A stretch of 64,000 nucleotides of DNA, from contig NZ_JAKHSK010000009.1 in assembly GCF_023499215.1 (NCBI RefSeq), forward strand, positions 1-64,000. Reading direction: 5' to 3'. Positions 62,355-64,000 of the stretch are shown here, in pieces (within the stretch, counting starts at the first letter, position 1; each line of letters starts with the position of its first letter). The DNA comes from Zunongwangia pacifica. Its GTDB lineage: Bacteria; Bacteroidota; Bacteroidia; Flavobacteriales; Flavobacteriaceae. The notes beneath the pieces are model-generated. The model had not been told where the DNA came from. It did no database searches and saw only the letters and a program-made list of their open reading frames with translations. A program made the position numbers and the translations under genes.

Positions 62355-63515
62355 ATGACAAACGATTTGAAAAACGTTGAATACGGCTTGGATAAAATAT
62401 TCGAAGGTGCACAGGACTTTTTACCGATTTTAGGAACCGACTATGTAGAGTTTTATGTAGGCAATGCGAAGCAGGCTGCCCATTATTATAAGTCCGCTTT
62501 CGGATTTCGGTCAGAGGCTTATGCCGGACTGGAAACGGGAATGAAAGACAGGGCATCTTACGTGGTAAAACAGGATAAAGTACGGTTGGTCTTAACTACC
62601 GGAATGCGGTCTAATTCTGAAATCAACGAACACGTTAAAAAACACGGCGATGGCATCAAAGTGGTTGGTCTTTGGGTGGAAGATGCCCGCAAAGTCTTTG
62701 AAGAAACCACATCGAGAGGTGCAAAAGCATTTATGGAACCTACCGTAACCACAGATAAAAACGGCGAAGTGGTACAATCGGGTATCTATGCGTATGGCGA
62801 AACCATTTTTATGTTTACCGAACGCAAAAACTACAACGGTATTTTTATGCCAGGTTATGAAAAATGGGAAACCGAATATAATCCTGCTCCTGCCGGACTG
62901 AAATATATTGACCATATGGTGGGCAATGTGGACTGGAACCAAATGGACACCTGGGTAAAATGGTTTGAGGATGTAATGGGATTTGAAAACTTTCTGTCTT
63001 TTGATGATAAGCAGGTTTCAACCGAATATTCTGCCCTGATGTCAAAAGTAATGGCAAATGGTAACGGCAGAATTAAGTTCCCGATTAACGAACCCGCAGA
63101 GGGCAAAAAGAAATCGCAGATTGAAGAGTACCTTGAATTTTATGAGGGCGAGGGTGTTCAGCATATTGCGGTAACTACGGACGATATTGTAAAGACGGTA
63201 AACGACCTTAAATCAAGAGGTGTTGAATTTCTATCAAGACCGCCACAAGCGTATTATGATGCTATTCCAGACCGTTTAAAAGCGCATATGCACCGATTTA
63301 AAGAGGATATAAAGGAATTACAGGAATTGGGTATTTTGATTGATGCAGACGAAGAGGGCTATTTATTGCAAATCTTTACAAGACCTGTGGAAGACCGCCC
63401 TACATTCTTCTTTGAGGTTATCCAAAGAATGGGTGCAAGAGGTTTTGGCGCAGGAAATTTTAAGGCTTTGTTCCAGTCTATCGAAAGAGAGCAGGAACGC
63501 AGAGGTACGTTATAA
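62355..63515 (+). CDS. hppD: 4-hydroxyphenylpyruvate dioxygenase
   Basis: The 386-residue protein is full length for HPPD and carries the Fe(II) ligands His187 (KYIDHMVGN), His270 (GVQHIAVTT) and Glu354 (FFFEVIQRMGARGFGAGNFKALFQSIEREQ). It converts 4-hydroxyphenylpyruvate to homogentisate in tyrosine breakdown. No homogentisate dioxygenase, fumarylacetoacetase or tyrosine aminotransferase gene is near, so the gene stands outside its usual pathway cluster. It lies in the acquired, higher-GC region between copper-resistance genes. A product could feed homogentisate-derived pigment or the chromosome-encoded pathway. Confidence 0.92.
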   Translation: MTNDLKNVEYGLDKIFEGAQDFLPILGTDYVEFYVGNAKQAAHYYKSAFGFRSEAYAGLETGMKDRASYVVKQDKVRLVLTTGMRSNSEINEHVKKHGDGIKVVGLWVEDARKVFEETTSRGAKAFMEPTVTTDKNGEVVQSGIYAYGETIFMFTERKNYNGIFMPGYEKWETEYNPAPAGLKYIDHMVGNVDWNQMDTWVKWFEDVMGFENFLSFDDKQVSTEYSALMSKVMANGNGRIKFPINEPAEGKKKSQIEEYLEFYEGEGVQHIAVTTDDIVKTVNDLKSRGVEFLSRPPQAYYDAIPDRLKAHMHRFKEDIKELQELGILIDADEEGYLLQIFTRPVEDRPTFFFEVIQRMGARGFGAGNFKALFQSIEREQERRGTL

Positions 63516-63743
63516 TTCTATAATTTTCTTTTAATGCGAAGAGGCTGTTTCCAATATTGAAACAGCCTCTTTTTGTGTGCATTTATTTTTGGTATAGTTT
63601 ACAATTTGGTTAATGTTTGTGTTCAATGTTGTTTTTGACAATTAATAAGCGATGCCTGTGATTGATGTTTTGCCATCTTCCTTTTTGGTTTAGGTCAAAA
63701 AAAACTGCCGCAGAATATTTTCGGCGGCAGTCAAATCCAACAA
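63516..63743. other. Spacer between hppD and the metal ATPase
   Basis: Contains the hppD terminator (63541-63574). The rest has no gene; a GC-rich short repeat-like stretch near 63700-63735 (CTGCCGCAGAATATTTTCGG region) can fold. Confidence 0.4.
63541..63574 (+). terminator. Terminator of hppD
   Basis: Perfect 11-bp stem GAGGCTGTTTC (63541-63551) with GAAACAGCCTC (63559-63569), a 7-nt loop and T5. Confidence 0.85.
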
Positions 63744-64000
63744 TTAAAACTTCATTTTCTGTATTCGCACCGCATTTAGAATTGCTAATAATGCCACACC
63801 TACATCGGCAAATACGGCTTCCCACATTGTAGCCAGTCCGCCTGCTCCGAGTATCAGTACAATTGCTTTCACACCGAACGCCAAAACAATATTCTGATAA
63901 ACAATTTTCTTCGTCTGTTTCCCGATATTGATAGCCATCGGGATTTTAGACGGCATATCGTCCTGTATAACCACATCGGCAGTTTCAATGGCGGCATCAC
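63744..64000 (-). CDS. Heavy-metal P-type ATPase, C-terminal end (partial)
   Basis: Only the last 85 codons or so are in the window; the gene continues beyond 64000. The reading begins DAAIETADVVIQDDMPSK, the segment after the P-type hinge motif of metal ATPases. It continues with two C-terminal membrane helices (NIVLAFGVKAIVLILGAGG and AVFADVGVALLAILNAVRI) and the family end motif FADVGVALLAILNA. It is of the ZntA/CadA/CopA type; the metal cannot be decided without the missing CPx motif and N-terminus. With the copper genes left of it, Cu, Zn or Cd are all plausible. Confidence 0.88.
   Translation of the reverse strand, partial: DAAIETADVVIQDDMPSKIPMAINIGKQTKKIVYQNIVLAFGVKAIVLILGAGGLATMWEAVFADVGVALLAILNAVRIQKMKF

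Overview
This window comes from the chromosome of a Bacteroidota bacterium, very probably a marine or halophilic member of the Flavobacteriaceae. The signs are low GC, SusC/SusD pairs, many lipoproteins, TonB-dependent transport, DUF domains typical of Bacteroidota (DUF4374, DUF4959/5126/5000, DUF4998/5013, DUF4236, DUF4168, DUF3347) and AT-rich promoters. I see no tRNA, rRNA or CRISPR array.

Layout. (1) 1-5650 is a decayed mobile stretch. A broken IS1182-type element lies next to an ECF sigma gene, followed by a small membrane protein, a frameshifted DUF2461 gene, a TfoX-N protein and a dead IS3 element. Both transposases are interrupted by a ~20-nt palindrome of the same family. (2) 6339-15918 is a catabolic operon on the + strand: TonB receptor, GH3 glycosidase, serine esterase, second GH3 and S1 sulfatase, with no SusD. 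(3) 16081-22013 on the - strand is a Xus-like (xenosiderophore) iron-uptake operon: two small membrane proteins, PepSY reductase, TonB receptor and DUF4374 lipoprotein. (4) 22337-24500 holds small Cys/His-rich genes and repeat-rich spacers. (5) 24501-27338 is a small lipoprotein plus a TPR histidine kinase and LuxR-type regulator. (6) 27926-31829 is a tight five-gene operon: DUF4236, TerB-like, four-TM coiled-coil protein, vWA-like lipoprotein and PD-(D/E)XK nuclease. I cannot assign it to a described system, and it is the best candidate for something new.

(7) 32024-44557 is a polysaccharide utilisation locus: GH43, SusC, SusD, two surface-glycan-binding lipoproteins, GH16 and a metzincin-like lipoprotein. 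(8) 45139-53274 on the - strand is a second SusC/SusD pair whose SusC has an STN signalling domain, controlled by a FecR anti-sigma and ECF sigma pair in the unusual order anti-sigma first; a YdcF-like protein lies downstream. (9) 53729-57312 is ordinary chromosome: GH3-family acyl-adenylase, zinc peptidase, DUF4168 and a membrane protein. (10) 57527-64000 differs in base and codon use and looks like cargo of an integrative conjugative element: RteC, two HMA chaperones, DUF3347, a CopA-CopB-like multicopper oxidase, HPPD and the end of a heavy-metal P-type ATPase. The two HMA promoters share the same upstream element at identical spacing, which points to a common copper-responsive activator.

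Together the chromosomal part describes a particle- or algae-associated polysaccharide degrader that uses TonB-dependent uptake for glycans and scavenged siderophores. The right end adds an acquired copper-defence module.
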